Below, in pieces: positions 42,869-53,199 of a stretch of 64,000 nt of DNA (position 1 is the stretch's first letter; each line of letters opens with the position of its first letter). The notes under the pieces were generated by a model. It was not told the origin of the DNA. It saw nothing but the letters and a program-made list of their open reading frames with translations, and made no database searches. The stretch spans positions 496,001 through 560,000 of the forward strand of contig JAYWVB010000001.1 of NCBI GenBank assembly GCA_039881045.1, given 5' to 3'. Origin of the DNA: Chaetomium olivaceum (lineage: Eukaryota; Ascomycota; Sordariomycetes; Sordariales; Chaetomiaceae). The position numbers were made by a program, and so were the translations under genes.

Positions 42869-45800
42869 GGCGGGATTGTGAGAATAAAAAGCGGTAGTCT
42901 TCCTCGACGGCGCTCGTCGTTTCACCAAAATTAAACCCGCGCTTGCTCTATCGGCGGCGTTAGCTGGGCCTTTAAGGAACGGGTTTCCGTAGACTGTTTT
43001 GCAGTAGTCATGTACGATCAGAAAAAAAGCGTAATATAAAACTTGTCATCACCGCCTGCGAGGCAGGACTACAGACAGCTCCAATAAGGTTCATCACAAA
43101 CAAAGAGGGGTCGAGACCGTCGGGGAGAGCGTATGCGCTTACCTGCGGGGGAAGACACAGAGCAGCAGTGCTATGTTCTCATCATGGGTAATGAACGCAT
43201 GCACGAGGTGTGGTCCAGATTATGGACCGACGGGGGGAGAAGCTTATGGGTGTTCTTTTAAGTTGGTTCGATGACGGGAACAAGAAACCTGAAGCCTGTG
43301 AAATGTTTTCCGCAACTGGGTCCGACCTTGGCAGAAGGTCCCGACCACAATCACCCAATCAAGATACTGCCAGTCCCGACCGCCTCGTGGTTGGAGATGA
43401 GCAAACACCCTCTGGCCAAAAAAACTGATACACCAAAATCCAGTCTCCACACCAAGTAAAGTCAACGTCTCCAAAAGTGGCAACTTCAAACAGCAACTAA
43501 GCGACTAAACCCGGGATTTGGAAATTGCAAAGTTGCTATACAGGATTCCCAAGCGGCTGAATATTGGTCTAGAGCCTTTTTCGTGCGACTTTGAGGCCTT
43601 GAGAGGGACGTAAAACTAACAAACTTTTGGTGTATCGGTTTTTCTGAACAGGGGGTGGCAAACAAACCGACACACCCAAAGCACATCGAGCTATCTTGAT
43701 GACATATTTCTCGGAAAAATCGAACCCAAATTTAACAAATAGGAGTGGAACAAAATCTATGATTTTTTCCCTTCTTCATGTCAAGTGATCATTTATTTAT
43801 CTTGTTGGGTAGTTTGTACACAGCTTGTTCGGAGGTGCTTCGCTCGGGGACGGGACTTGCAGGCGGGCCCAGTTTTAGGGGAGAGCCACATCCATGAGAT
43901 GGGTGCTGTGCCTGTGCACGTGCTATGGTCCAGAGGTTTCCGCGATCCTTCGGGCAAGCTCTTGATTCGAATCCACCCCCAATGTCCCTCGGGCTGGCGG
44001 AGAATGAAGAGGTATGATAAAACTGGCGGCTGCCTCGCAAGGGCTCCCGAGGAAGAGGCTCTTGTCATGTTCTCGGCTGATATTTTTTCGCCGTGCAATC
44101 GCCTAGCGGGCGTCAATCGAAATTTATACGGCACTATTCTAAGCCGCGCATCTCAGCTGGCGGCTCCGACTTCGACCATCACATCGACGATATCAACGGG
44201 GGGCGCCGGGGTTGGACCCGCGCGTACGGTTCAGACGGCGCTGGCGGCGGCTTGCCTTCGCGGCGGTTTGGCCTTGTAAGGAGTCAATAGAGGATTGGCA
44301 GGGGTGTTACATGGAAGGAGGGAGGGCAAGAGAGGAGGGAGACGCGGTGGACGGTTGATATTACGAAGATAGCCTATGGCATGTGTGAATGTCATGTGTA
44401 ATGAACGTAGCTCTAATTTCGACTTAATGTAGTTATGTATTTATCCGAAGTACATAACTATGTAGGTAGTTAACTCGAGGTTCACTTCCCGATCTTGGCC
44501 TCGACAACAACCTCGATTTCATTGGACCTCCCACACAAGGCCAGTGTTTCAGATGGAACCCCTGCTTGTCTGCCCAACTGCGCCTCAACATCGCAGACTC
44601 CACAAATCTTTGGTCGAGTGCAACGCTCATGAGCGCGCCGAAGCAGATTCTGCAGGCCGAGATGTCACTCCCAACGGAGCAAAGGCTTCAATTTGGCAGC
44701 TGGCAGCTGTCGAAGAATGCCACAGTCACTCGACAAAATTGCCTCGAGGCACTTGGTAGTTACTGACGAGCGTGGACCTTTTCGTGACAAGGCATTGAGT
44801 TATTCTAAAAATAGTCTGCAAATTGGAAGTTTATTGGGTGACAATGGGCTCGAGTTGGACGGTTGGTGACGAAATAGTAACAAGCACTTTTTTTGTCTAA
44901 CCTAGGTAGCTTGTCATCGATCTCTCCATCGTGAGGCGAGATTTCGTTTCGTCTGATTCCCAATGGGCGGGTGAAAGACAGATACATAAGGTATTGAGGG
45001 TCCCCCCTGTTGTCAATATTTGCCCGGAGCCGCGCGAGAACTCAGCCTCGAGGGAGGACGCCTGTCCATCATCCCGACGTGTGTCTCGGTTGTCACGCAG
45101 GATCCAATATGTACATTTGCCAATCAGAGATGCATCAAAACCTCATGCAGTTGGGGTGGTGATTGCATGTGGACAGCTGGAGGCGGGCTTTACCTAACCT
45201 GGGTTGAGAAGACCTGTCCCCTGCTGGTGCGAGCCTCCAGTGGCCCAGGGCTGGCTGCGAGAAGTGGAATCGAACCTTTGGATGGAAGGAGGAAGTTGGC
45301 CACCAGCGACCCCGGCGGTTGCTGAGTGGGGTCTTGCAGGTCTGCTGGAGCGCGCTTAGCTGTAGCAGAGGGATGCCCTGCCGGGGCCGACCTTTACTGG
45401 CCAGCCGCCCACCCTTTTGTGCACTCACTCACAGCGCTCAGCTTTCTCCACTCTTCAACCCCCTGAGGGCGGGCAGTTTTCATTGACTTTCTCGTCTTGA
45501 ACTTCTTCTTTTCCCTACCTACCTCGGTACCTACCCGGACCTGCCTTCCAATTGTGCTCACTCCATCCCGGTGGCCGGACGCGCTGGTCCTGAGTGCAAA
45601 TTACCGCGGTGAGCTAGTCCGCCGCTTCAGGGCAAGAGACCGCCGGGGCCGTTCTAATAATACAATCCCGACCGCCGGGAACGACGAAATTGTGGAGAGT
45701 CTCTGCCCTGCAATTGTTCCTTTCCTCTCCCGGCCTGGCGCTGTCTGAGCGCAAAATCGGGCAGTCGGACGAAACACGCATCCACGCATCCACGTTTCCT

Positions 45801-46172
45801 GGCAACACAGACGGGCACAAGAGCGATCGATTTCCATTTACCGCCTGTCAAACTTCTCCACTGCAACTGTGCGACATCGATAGGAACGAGCTAGAAGAGG
45901 GCCCTGGCGCCAAAAAAAGAACCTGCACGGTTTGACAGACCCAAAAAGACGAAGGGTTCGCGAGCTTTCCCCCTTTCCAGGTTGTTCCCAACCCTCGGTT
46001 CCCGAACTTGCAGTGGTGGCAGCGCCGGCGTTGCTGGGGGTCCCACCGACACAATCCCCCAAGCGCCCCCCCGAAAGCGAGCGAGCCAAGGCGAGGCGCA
46101 ACCAACCCCACACTCTCAGCAATCCCATAATCCTATTGATTCTTCCTCGTCGTTACTCGCCTTCCCCGAACC
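42869..46172. other. 3.3-kb gene-poor interval between SSU72 and NBP2
   Basis: Contains the SSU72 promoter at its left end, the NBP2 promoter at its right end, a 254-bp inverted-repeat element (43405-43658) and a possible protein relic near 44482-44640. The rest has no open frame with family likeness. Confidence 0.45.
43405..43658. mobile_element. MITE-like element with 34-bp terminal inverted repeats
   Basis: The left arm (43405-43438) and the reverse complement of the right arm (43625-43658) match at 28 of 34 positions, including an unbroken 12 bases ending GATACACCAAAA. Four of the six differences are C/T or G/A transitions. The 186-bp interior has no coding capacity. A CAA triplet borders both ends, so a 3-bp target duplication is possible but weak. 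Size and structure fit a non-autonomous DNA transposon; the parent family is unknown. Confidence 0.5.
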
Positions 46173-47813
46173 ATGACGGCGGTCATGTCGCCCGGCTCGT
46201 CTCCTGCGACTTCGCCGCCCGCCATCTCATCTCCAGCTCCAAACGCGGCGCATCCCGCTCTTCCCCCGCTCATTACCTCGCCGCCCGCTCGCAGGAGCAA
46301 CCTATCGCGCCCTATGTCGCACGTTTCCAGGAACCGCTTGTCGCAGTACTCGACGGCGAGCTCCATTCCCTCGAGATCGCGCCCTGCCTCGCACATATTT
46401 CCGATTTACCCGTCGAGCCTTCCCTACACACTCGTGCGAGACTTTGCTTACCCGGCATCACATCCTATGCATTATGGTCCCCCGTCCGAACCCTCACGAC
46501 CCCCGTCGGGCATGTTCGCCCTAGGGAGCGAGCAACACCGTCTGTCCGATTTGCCGGCATGGGATACCGGGACAAATTGGGACAACCATTCGTGGAGCCG
46601 CGCCTTTGCCAACCGGCCCGCCGACTTGCCCGCAATCCACTTTGGCGACGGCCCACCGTGGAGCGAGGACGAGGACCTGCAGAGCCCTGTCGTTAGCTCG
46701 AGACATAAGAAGCACAAGAGCGCGTCAGGCGGCACATTGACCAAGAGCCGGGTCAGTCGCGAGGCCCAGGCCGAACCACAGACTTTCGATGGCGACCGGG
46801 GATATTACGTCGGCACTAGTAACGACGGCAGCGAGCGGTACTATGTGAACCAAGGCAACGAAGCTAACGGGCCGGGCGGCGAGTATGTCACATACCCCCC
46901 GGACGAAGCCCGCCACGGCGGCAACGCATATCAGCTGGCGAGCCACCAACCTCGCCAATTTGGTGAAGCGGGCGATTTTGGCTCGGATGATTCCAGCGCG
47001 TGCTCGTCTCCGAGCTTCCATAACGTGGACGAGTCTCGCTACTCGAGGGACTACCAATTCACTATCACGTCGCCAGACGAGGAAATGCATGGCAAAGCCG
47101 TTGCGCTTTTCGACTTTGAGCGGGAGAATGAGAGCGAGCTGCCGCTAGTGGAAGGCCAGATCATTTGGGTGTCCTACCGGTACGGCCAAGGCTGGCTAGT
47201 AGCTGAGGATCCCAAGACCCAAGAAAGCGGCCTTGTACCTGAAGAATACGTGCGCCTGCTGCGCGACATCGAAGGCGGCTTGAACAGTCTGGCTGGCAAC
47301 TTAATCACGGGCGACGCCAGCCCAGCCAGCCCGAGCAACGACGTCGGCACGCCCACACAGGCCGAACACACGCCGGCGCCGCAACCGCCTCACTCGCCGG
47401 CCGTAACCACGGCGAGCGGGTCGTCAACGGCAACAAACAACACAGCGTCAACTACTGCTAATACCGCAACGACCAATGGCTACCACCAGCCGGTCCTCTC
47501 TACCTTTTCCACATCGAGCAAGGACCTCGATCCTTATCCGCAACATCTACTCGGCACCCAGGCCGGCCAGCCCCCACCACAGGTCGTTCATTATCATGGG
47601 CAAAGAGGCGGTAGCCAAGCCAACACCCCGACGCTGGCCATTCATCAAGGATTTGGATCCAGGCGGGCCAGTCAGGACACGATATCTGCCACAGCCGCAG
47701 GCGGTACGAAGAAGGCTGAAGCGGCAGTCAGCGGCTTGGAAACACTCCCCGATGCGAAATTAGAGAGGTCGGGTTCGGGAGCCGGGTTACCGAAGAAGAG
47801 GGAGTCGAGGTGA
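46173..47813 (+). CDS. NBP2: Nbp2-like SH3 adaptor
   Basis: Adaptor that in yeast brings the PP2C phosphatase Ptc1 to MAPKK Pbs2 and damps the HOG stress pathway. One exon of 546 residues. The N-terminal 300 residues are Ser/Pro-rich and disordered. The SH3 domain spans about residues 305-365: KAVALFDFERENESELPLVE, then GQIIWVSYRYGQGWLVAEDP and SGLVPEEYVRLL. The C-terminal 180 residues are low complexity (Thr/Ala/Asn). The start ATG is followed by a second in-frame ATG four codons on (MTAVM). The SH3 sequence is what I recognise as Nbp2; the long flanks are filamentous-fungal additions. Confidence 0.85.
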   Translation: MTAVMSPGSSPATSPPAISSPAPNAAHPALPPLITSPPARRSNLSRPMSHVSRNRLSQYSTASSIPSRSRPASHIFPIYPSSLPYTLVRDFAYPASHPMHYGPPSEPSRPPSGMFALGSEQHRLSDLPAWDTGTNWDNHSWSRAFANRPADLPAIHFGDGPPWSEDEDLQSPVVSSRHKKHKSASGGTLTKSRVSREAQAEPQTFDGDRGYYVGTSNDGSERYYVNQGNEANGPGGEYVTYPPDEARHGGNAYQLASHQPRQFGEAGDFGSDDSSACSSPSFHNVDESRYSRDYQFTITSPDEEMHGKAVALFDFERENESELPLVEGQIIWVSYRYGQGWLVAEDPKTQESGLVPEEYVRLLRDIEGGLNSLAGNLITGDASPASPSNDVGTPTQAEHTPAPQPPHSPAVTTASGSSTATNNTASTTANTATTNGYHQPVLSTFSTSSKDLDPYPQHLLGTQAGQPPPQVVHYHGQRGGSQANTPTLAIHQGFGSRRASQDTISATAAGGTKKAEAAVSGLETLPDAKLERSGSGAGLPKKRESR

Positions 47814-48609
47814 TATATATGGAGAAAGCGGCAGAGGAAAAAGAGAAGCAAGGCCCGGAGAGAAATAACAAGGGGAGGCATGTTCAACGGAGCATACTTA
47901 TCGGAGGCTGCATACCAGGGGAAACGGGTTGGGGAGCTGCTAAGCTTTCCACGGGTTTGGGGGCTTGGGGGCTGGGGTGTTGGGAAATCTTGTACCAATA
48001 CGGCTTCAAGCAGGGTCGAGCGATGGCAAAACCACCGCGTCCGTTTCTTCTTGTGGTTTGATGTTTTATGATTATGATGGGAGGAATATATCTCGGCGTT
48101 GCCTTTGGCTGCCTTTCTGGCCCCTTGCCTTGATATGTGATGGTTTGCTTTTACGCCGTCTAGAACCTGATCTTCAGTGAATGATTTATGCGTAGAGTCG
48201 TTCCTCGCTCGAGTCTGATGGGCATTTCATTGTTCATGTACCTACCTCGAGAGCAAAGACCAGCTCGGGAAATCGAAGTATGTATGTACATACATGTATC
48301 ACATTCACTTGTGCCCCTGAAACTCACAGCCAAAGTCGCCAAGGGGGCGGCTTCAGTGGGCTGAATGACGTAAACCGCCCGAACTTGGCAGGGCGCCCGC
48401 CAAATCCCAATGGGCAATTGCAGAGCTCGAACAAGATCGGAGGAACGAACCAAGCTCCGTCGTCCATAGGTGCCCCGCCGGTTCCGGCTGTTTACAAATC
48501 GCACCATTGTATCGCAACCCCCCCAACCCGGGTTGTCGCACATAATTCTCTCTCCCATTGACAAGCGGCCGCTCGTTCCGCATCCAATTACGATCCAATT
48601 GCCGACATC
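47814..48609. promoter_or_regulatory. NBP2 3' flank and MCR1 promoter region
   Basis: About 800 bp between two + strand genes. No gene or repeat is recognised; the right part should contain the MCR1 promoter. Confidence 0.4.
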
Positions 48610-49844
48610 ATGAGTTTGTTTGTCGCTAGCCGATCTGCCTTCCGGGCCGCCGCGCCCCTTAAGCGGGTGAGATTCTTCCTCTGCCCCTCCATCCGTTAGC
48701 TTGACTGCCTCTACCGTCACTCGCAGCTGTGCAGCTACTGCGCAGTTCTGCAGCCATGTAATCCTAGAGCTCTAAAGCTCTCTGCGCCATCTCAATCCCA
48801 ATCTCTCTTCCCATTTACTAACCGTCTATCTTACAGCAATTCCAGGTCCGCCGCTATGCCACCGAGCCCCCCACCTCCGCCGACCCCAAGAAGGGCAACA
48901 ACACGCTGCTCTACGGCGCCGCGGCGGCCGTCCTCGCCGGTGCCGGCTACTACTTCCTCGGAGGCACCCCCGCGGCCAAGAAGGCCGAGGAGAAGGTGAA
49001 GGACGCCGCCTCGACCGCGGCGGCAGCGGCCCCCGGCAAGGTGCTCTCGACCGGCGAGGTCAAGAAGGCGCTCACGGGCGGCGAGCAGGGCTGGGTCAGC
49101 CTGAAGCTGGAGGACGTCGAGATCGTCAACCACAACTCGAAGCGGCTGCGGTTCCGCCTGCCCGAGGACGACATGGTGTCAGGCGTGCACGTTACCAGCG
49201 CCATCCTGACCAAGTTCAAGCCGGTCGACGCGGAGAAGCCCGTGATCCGGCCGTACACGCCGACCAACGACGAGGACGCGCGCGGGTACCTGGACCTGCT
49301 GGTCAAGAAGTACCCCAACGGGCCCATGAGCACGCACCTGCACGACATGGTGCCCGGCCAGCGGCTGGACGTCAAGGGCCCGCTGCCCAAGTACCCGTGG
49401 ACGGCCAACAAGCACGAGCACATCGCGCTGGTCGCCGGCGGCACGGGCATCACGCCCATGTTCCAGCTGTGCCGGGCCATCTTCAACAACCCGGACGACC
49501 AGACCAAGGTGACGCTGGTGTTTGGCAACGTGAGCGAGGACGACATCCTCCTGAAAAACGAGCTGGCCACGCTCGAGAACCACAACCCGCGCCGCTTCCG
49601 CGCCTTCTACGTGCTCGACAACCCCCCCAAGCACTGGACCGGCGGCAAGGGCTTCATCACCAAGGACCTGCTCAAGACGGTCCTCCCCGAGCCCAAGGAC
49701 GAGAACATCAAGGTGTTTGTGTGCGGGCCCCCCGGCATGATGGATGCCATCTCCGGGAGCAAGAAGAGCCCCAAGGACCAAGGCGAGCTCAAGGGGATTC
49801 TGAAGGAGCTGGGCTACAGCCCGGAGCAGGTCTACAAGTTTTAG
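48610..49844 (+). CDS. MCR1: Mitochondrial NADH-cytochrome b5 reductase
   Basis: FAD enzyme passing electrons from NADH, found in the outer membrane and intermembrane space. Exons 48610..48666 and 48837..49844 give 354 residues. Exon 1 plus the start of exon 2 form a basic mitochondrial presequence (MSLFVASRSAFRAAAPLKRQ, then FQVRRY). One membrane segment follows (TLLYGAAAAVLAGAGYYFLG) and then a linker. The FAD site is RPYTPTNDEDARGYLDLLVK, with HLHDMVPGQRLDVKGPLPKY next. The NAD site is IALVAGGTGITPMFQLCRAI and VFVCGPPGMMDAISG. It ends GYSPEQVYKF, the usual terminal aromatic residue. The 170-nt intron is longer than most here. Codon use is strongly C/G-ending, suggesting high expression. 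Confidence 0.95.
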
Positions 49845-51253
49845 AAGAGGAGGTGGTGGTGGGGGAAGCGTCGTCGATTACGTCCTTTGCTCTTTTTAGC
49901 CTCGTCGCCTTGCCTTGCTTTGAGCGGGAGCTTGTAGAATAGATCATGGATTTCAATTGCCTGACTATGAAAGAACTTGATGTCTATTGACAACCCGTCT
50001 TCGCCATCCTGTCCGTTCTCTCTTGGTTTCTAGCCCGTACCTGCGTAGACTGCGGCAACCACGTTAGATCTACTGCTAAGCACACCTGTCACAGGCATAC
50101 AGACGGAGGGACTTCCAGGTCACTGAGCACGAGGGATTCGTCAAGGTGGTCGGTTTTATTAGGTCGTTCATTATCCACATCACCATTTGGAGCAAACAGC
50201 GTTCATGTCACGTCACAGGCAATCAACCATAAGAAAAAAGTGTGCACAAAACCAGTGTATTCCCTCCAGTCCAAACCAGGACACCATGAATAACGCTCTG
50301 TCCATCGCAAAAGGCCTCCAAAAACTCCAACAAAACCACGACGTGGCTCGTCCCGTCACCGGCCCACCCACCCGCTCCCAAAACGCCAATTCATCAAGTC
50401 CGTACACCAGCAATGCTCCTGCCACTTCTTCAGCGTCATTTTATGACGAGAGGACCTCATTTTATGATTGTTATCCCCTTTACCCAATGACCAACCCCCC
50501 CCGGGTCATTTGCTCGGCGTCATTTCTGACGGCGGGACCTCATCTTATGATTGTTATCCCTTGTTTCGGAGGCCAGGCCTAGTCGGCCAGGTTGTATCCT
50601 CCGGCGCCATTTTATTATGGCAAAGGGACCTCAATTTATGATAGTTATCCCTTTTTTTTCACCAATACCATGCCACACCAGGCCAGGCAGGTCATACTCT
50701 CCAACGTCCCCCATTTCATAGTCACTTTATGACTTCTCGAGCGTCACTTTATGGCTTCTGCTCAGCGTCAATTTATGACTTGTCCCGAGTGTTAATTTAT
50801 GACTTTTTCTTCTTGGGCGTCACTTTATGACGTCCCACCACTTTTCTCGAGTCCGTCCGGGACACTTCTCCATTTGTGTGCAAAGCCTGCGAAAGAAGGT
50901 TAGGCGACGTTCCAACCACAGAAGGCAAATAGCGAGAGAGGCGATGCATGTGTCAGAGAGAAGATTGACTCGACATATTCCGGCTTCTTCGAGACATGGC
51001 CCAAGAACCCCCATGGGGAGAGGAGCTGCGCCACGCCTCGGCCAGAGTTCCGGCTAAGGATGACGATAACGAAGGATCTCATCATGGTGGGTGTGTTAAA
51101 CGGGAAAGAAAAGAGTGGAAACTTACACTTTTGTTTTTCTGTTTGGGTTGGGTTGTGGTAGACTAGGCGCGGCGCGATCCAGCGAAAGTTTGGTGACGAG
51201 GAGGGTTTGGTGTTTTTGGATTTGTCATGTTTGATGTGTCCCTCCCTCCGTCC
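49845..51253. other. Convergent interval carrying a degenerate repeat array
   Basis: 1.4 kb between the 3' ends of MCR1 and the DUF3807-like gene. Its centre (50428-50832) is a diverged repeat array described separately. No coding sequence is supported. Confidence 0.5.
50428..50832. repeat. Degenerate array built on a GTCA-TTTTAT-GAC unit
   Basis: Three long units (about 50432-50477, 50516-50560, 50603-50651) share the layout GGCGTCATTTTATGACG, then GGGACCTCATTTTATGAT, then TGTTATCCC. Unrelated spacers separate them. At least five short units follow (near 50718, 50740, 50765, 50789, 50817), each GCGTCACTTTATGACTT or a variant. Each unit is a small interrupted palindrome (GTCA...TGAC). Several differences are C/T changes. 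No ORF lies across it. Confidence 0.75.
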
Positions 51254-51909
51254 TCAGTCGTCGTAAGAGATGCGATGTCGCTGGATCGCGCTGGCTTCGA
51301 CCGGCTCGTTGTTCTCCTCGCCGTAGTCGAGAGTTGCCAGGCCCTTGTCCACCACGTCCCATGTTCGCTTGCGTAGATCAATCGGCTCTACCCCGTTGTT
51401 CGTCTTGTTTTTCTTAGACTTGCCGCGCTTCCGCTTTTTGGATTGCTTTGCGGTGGCGGACGGCGCCGACGAGACTTCGCCATCCTCAGACATATGGTGC
51501 GCCGCGTCTTCCTCGGGTTTCATGGTTGTGGTTTTTCCCGAGTTGGAAGACTCCCTTGCGCGGCGCAAAGCCTCAAGTTCTGAGTGTCTGAAGATGGCAA
51601 TCTGCTCGTCGGTGAGAGTTCGTTTGACGCCGTCGGGGTAGTAGCCGAGCCCATCGTCCTCCTCTTCGTAGTATTCTTCGTCATCCGCCGCATCGTATGT
51701 GGTTTCTTCTGCTGGCGGATGGGTCGGGTCGGAGGAACTGGGCTTGGAATTGATCTGTCGCGAGCTTGGAGAAATGCGCTTCGTGGAATGCAATCATCTC
51801 AGCCTGCAAAAAAAGAAAAAGAAATGGTCAGTCATCTTACTCCAAATCAGCTATTCGAAAGCATCCTTACCTGGCTGATTTGGGGCACTTTGAGTGACGT
51901 GCTAGCCAT
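51254..51909 (-). CDS. DUF3807-like fungal protein (probable one-base frame break)
   Basis: Conserved fungal protein of unknown function, probably nuclear given its Lys-rich tail. Minus-strand exon 1 is 51909..51871 (MASTSLKVPQISQ), followed by a 67-nt intron (GTAAGG to TTGCAG). Exon 2 runs 51803..51254. It opens AEMIAFHEAHFSKLATDQFQ, the part I associate with this family. From about 51750 the family likeness passes to another frame: DEEYYEEEDDGLGYYPDGVK, then RTLTDEQIAIFRHSELEALR. The basic stretch SKKRKRGKSKKNK and the end RHRISYDD follow. Exons total 589 nt, one more than a multiple of three, in line with a one-base error near 51740-51755 (CCCAGTTCCTCCGACCC). Expected length is about 195 residues. 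Confidence 0.7.
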
Positions 51910-52572
51910 TTTGGCGTGAGCGACGCGACCGCGCCCGGTTCGGTGGATGAATGGCCGAGATTTGGATGGTCGATGGCCGGGGTCTTTTAATTGCCGGGGT
52001 CGGTCACGTGCTCGATGCTGCGATGATGCTTCCCGAAGCTGCTTCAGAAATCTTGGGTTCTTTTTTTCTTTTTGTGTGTTTTGTGGTTTTTTTGGGTTGT
52101 TTTTTTGTTTGCTTTGGTCGCAATGGAAGAAGAAGCAATCTCTCGGCCGGTGCTGCGCAGGTCGGCACGGTCGGGTCGACGAGGGTGAAGAGGCTGGCGG
52201 TTTTCTGGCAGCCAGGGAAATGGCAATTGTGCTGGGTTCGGGTTGATTGATTGATTTGATTTGTGGTAAGAGCGTTGGTTTCAGTGGTGCTCAGAACCCG
52301 AACCCAGCGCCCCAGCTGATGAGCCCGCCAGAAAGTTGCCCAGTTTGCCGCCAGCCGTGACTTGTGACCACCCTGACCATGCGCGCCGGAAGAGGTGTGG
52401 TTGTAAATGACGCCCCGAGCCTTGGGGATGTGCCTTGAGGTAGGGAAAATGGGATGCGTCGCCTTCTTGTCCAACCACCAATGTTTAATGTTTTTCGTGG
52501 TTGGAGGCTAGGTTTGGCTCAGGAGCGCCAGCGCACTTTGGAAAGCGCGTACAACCTCTGAGACTGTGGTTG
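51910..52572. other. Interval upstream of the DUF3807-like gene
   Basis: About 660 bp between two minus-strand genes. It includes a T-rich low-complexity stretch (52058-52112) close upstream of the DUF3807-like gene. No gene is recognised. Confidence 0.4.
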
Positions 52573-53199
52573 TTAGTCAAACACCTCATGGTCATGTGTG
52601 AAACAGGTGTGCTCACGGTGCTTCTTCTTCTGCGACAGGCTCTGCTCAGCGATCTTGACGTATCGCTCCCTGGTCTGGAGTCTCTTGATCCCGCGCTCAG
52701 TGTCATTGACTGAGGCAGCAGAGGCCCAAACATTGAAAAACTGTGTGATGTTGTCAGCAAAGGTCCACCGAAAACCCTCCCAAAACTTGGGCTTGACTTG
52801 ACTCACCTTGACAAGTTCCTCAAATTCTCGCAGGAGTTCCTGCTCATCGCGATCGGCGTCGGCAAGCGCTTCTTCGTAGCGAGCCTCGAACTCATCCCAG
52901 TCAAAGGGCGCCAGATGTCCAGGTGTGCTTGGAGATCTCTCGCCGGGGTCTTTGTGGCCGTTGAGACGATCTCTGGACTGGCGCGGCTCTGGGGTCTTGA
53001 CCTGCGGGCGACTGCCTTGATGTTTGGAAAAGGCAGTCTGCGCATCTGCCATGATGTCGGGAAACACAGGTTTCGGAGGATTGTTTCTGTTTATCTCCGC
53101 CTGTGGGACGGGAAGAATGGGTGACTCGGGTGTCTTCGCTGGCGACTCGTGACCAGGCGTATGAGACGAGGATTGGGAGTAAGGTGACGCGCTGGCCAT
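52573..53199 (-). CDS. Conserved fungal hypothetical protein with a C-terminal helical block
   Basis: Function unknown. Minus-strand exons 53199..52807 and 52740..52573 give 186 residues. The N-terminal half is Ser/Pro-rich and disordered (MASASPYSQSSSHTPGHESP). An acidic helix follows (FEARYEEALADADRDEQELL, REFEELVK), continuing across the splice with FFNVWASAASVNDTERGIKR and LQTRERYVKIAEQSLSQKKK. I read the intron (52806..52741; GTGAGT to CACAG) because it rejoins a helical block that looks conserved. The intron is 66 nt without a stop, so unspliced RNA would encode a 208-residue form with 22 extra residues. The end is HDHEVFD. No enzyme motif or membrane segment is visible. Confidence 0.65.
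   Translation of the reverse strand: MASASPYSQSSSHTPGHESPAKTPESPILPVPQAEINRNNPPKPVFPDIMADAQTAFSKHQGSRPQVKTPEPRQSRDRLNGHKDPGERSPSTPGHLAPFDWDEFEARYEEALADADRDEQELLREFEELVKVSQVKPKFWEGFRWTFADNITQFFNVWASAASVNDTERGIKRLQTRERYVKIAEQSLSQKKKHREHTCFTHDHEVFD

Noticed and set aside
45266..45276. B-box-like sequence on the minus strand (GGTTCGATTCC)
   Set aside because: The surrounding bases cannot pair into a T stem, there is no A box at the right distance and no T-run terminator.
49179..49781. 200-codon open frame on the minus strand
   Set aside because: It mirrors the strongly biased MCR1 coding sequence and ends without any conserved motif.
50428..50832. CRISPR array
   Set aside because: Unit lengths and spacers are irregular, the units are diverged, and the genome is fungal.
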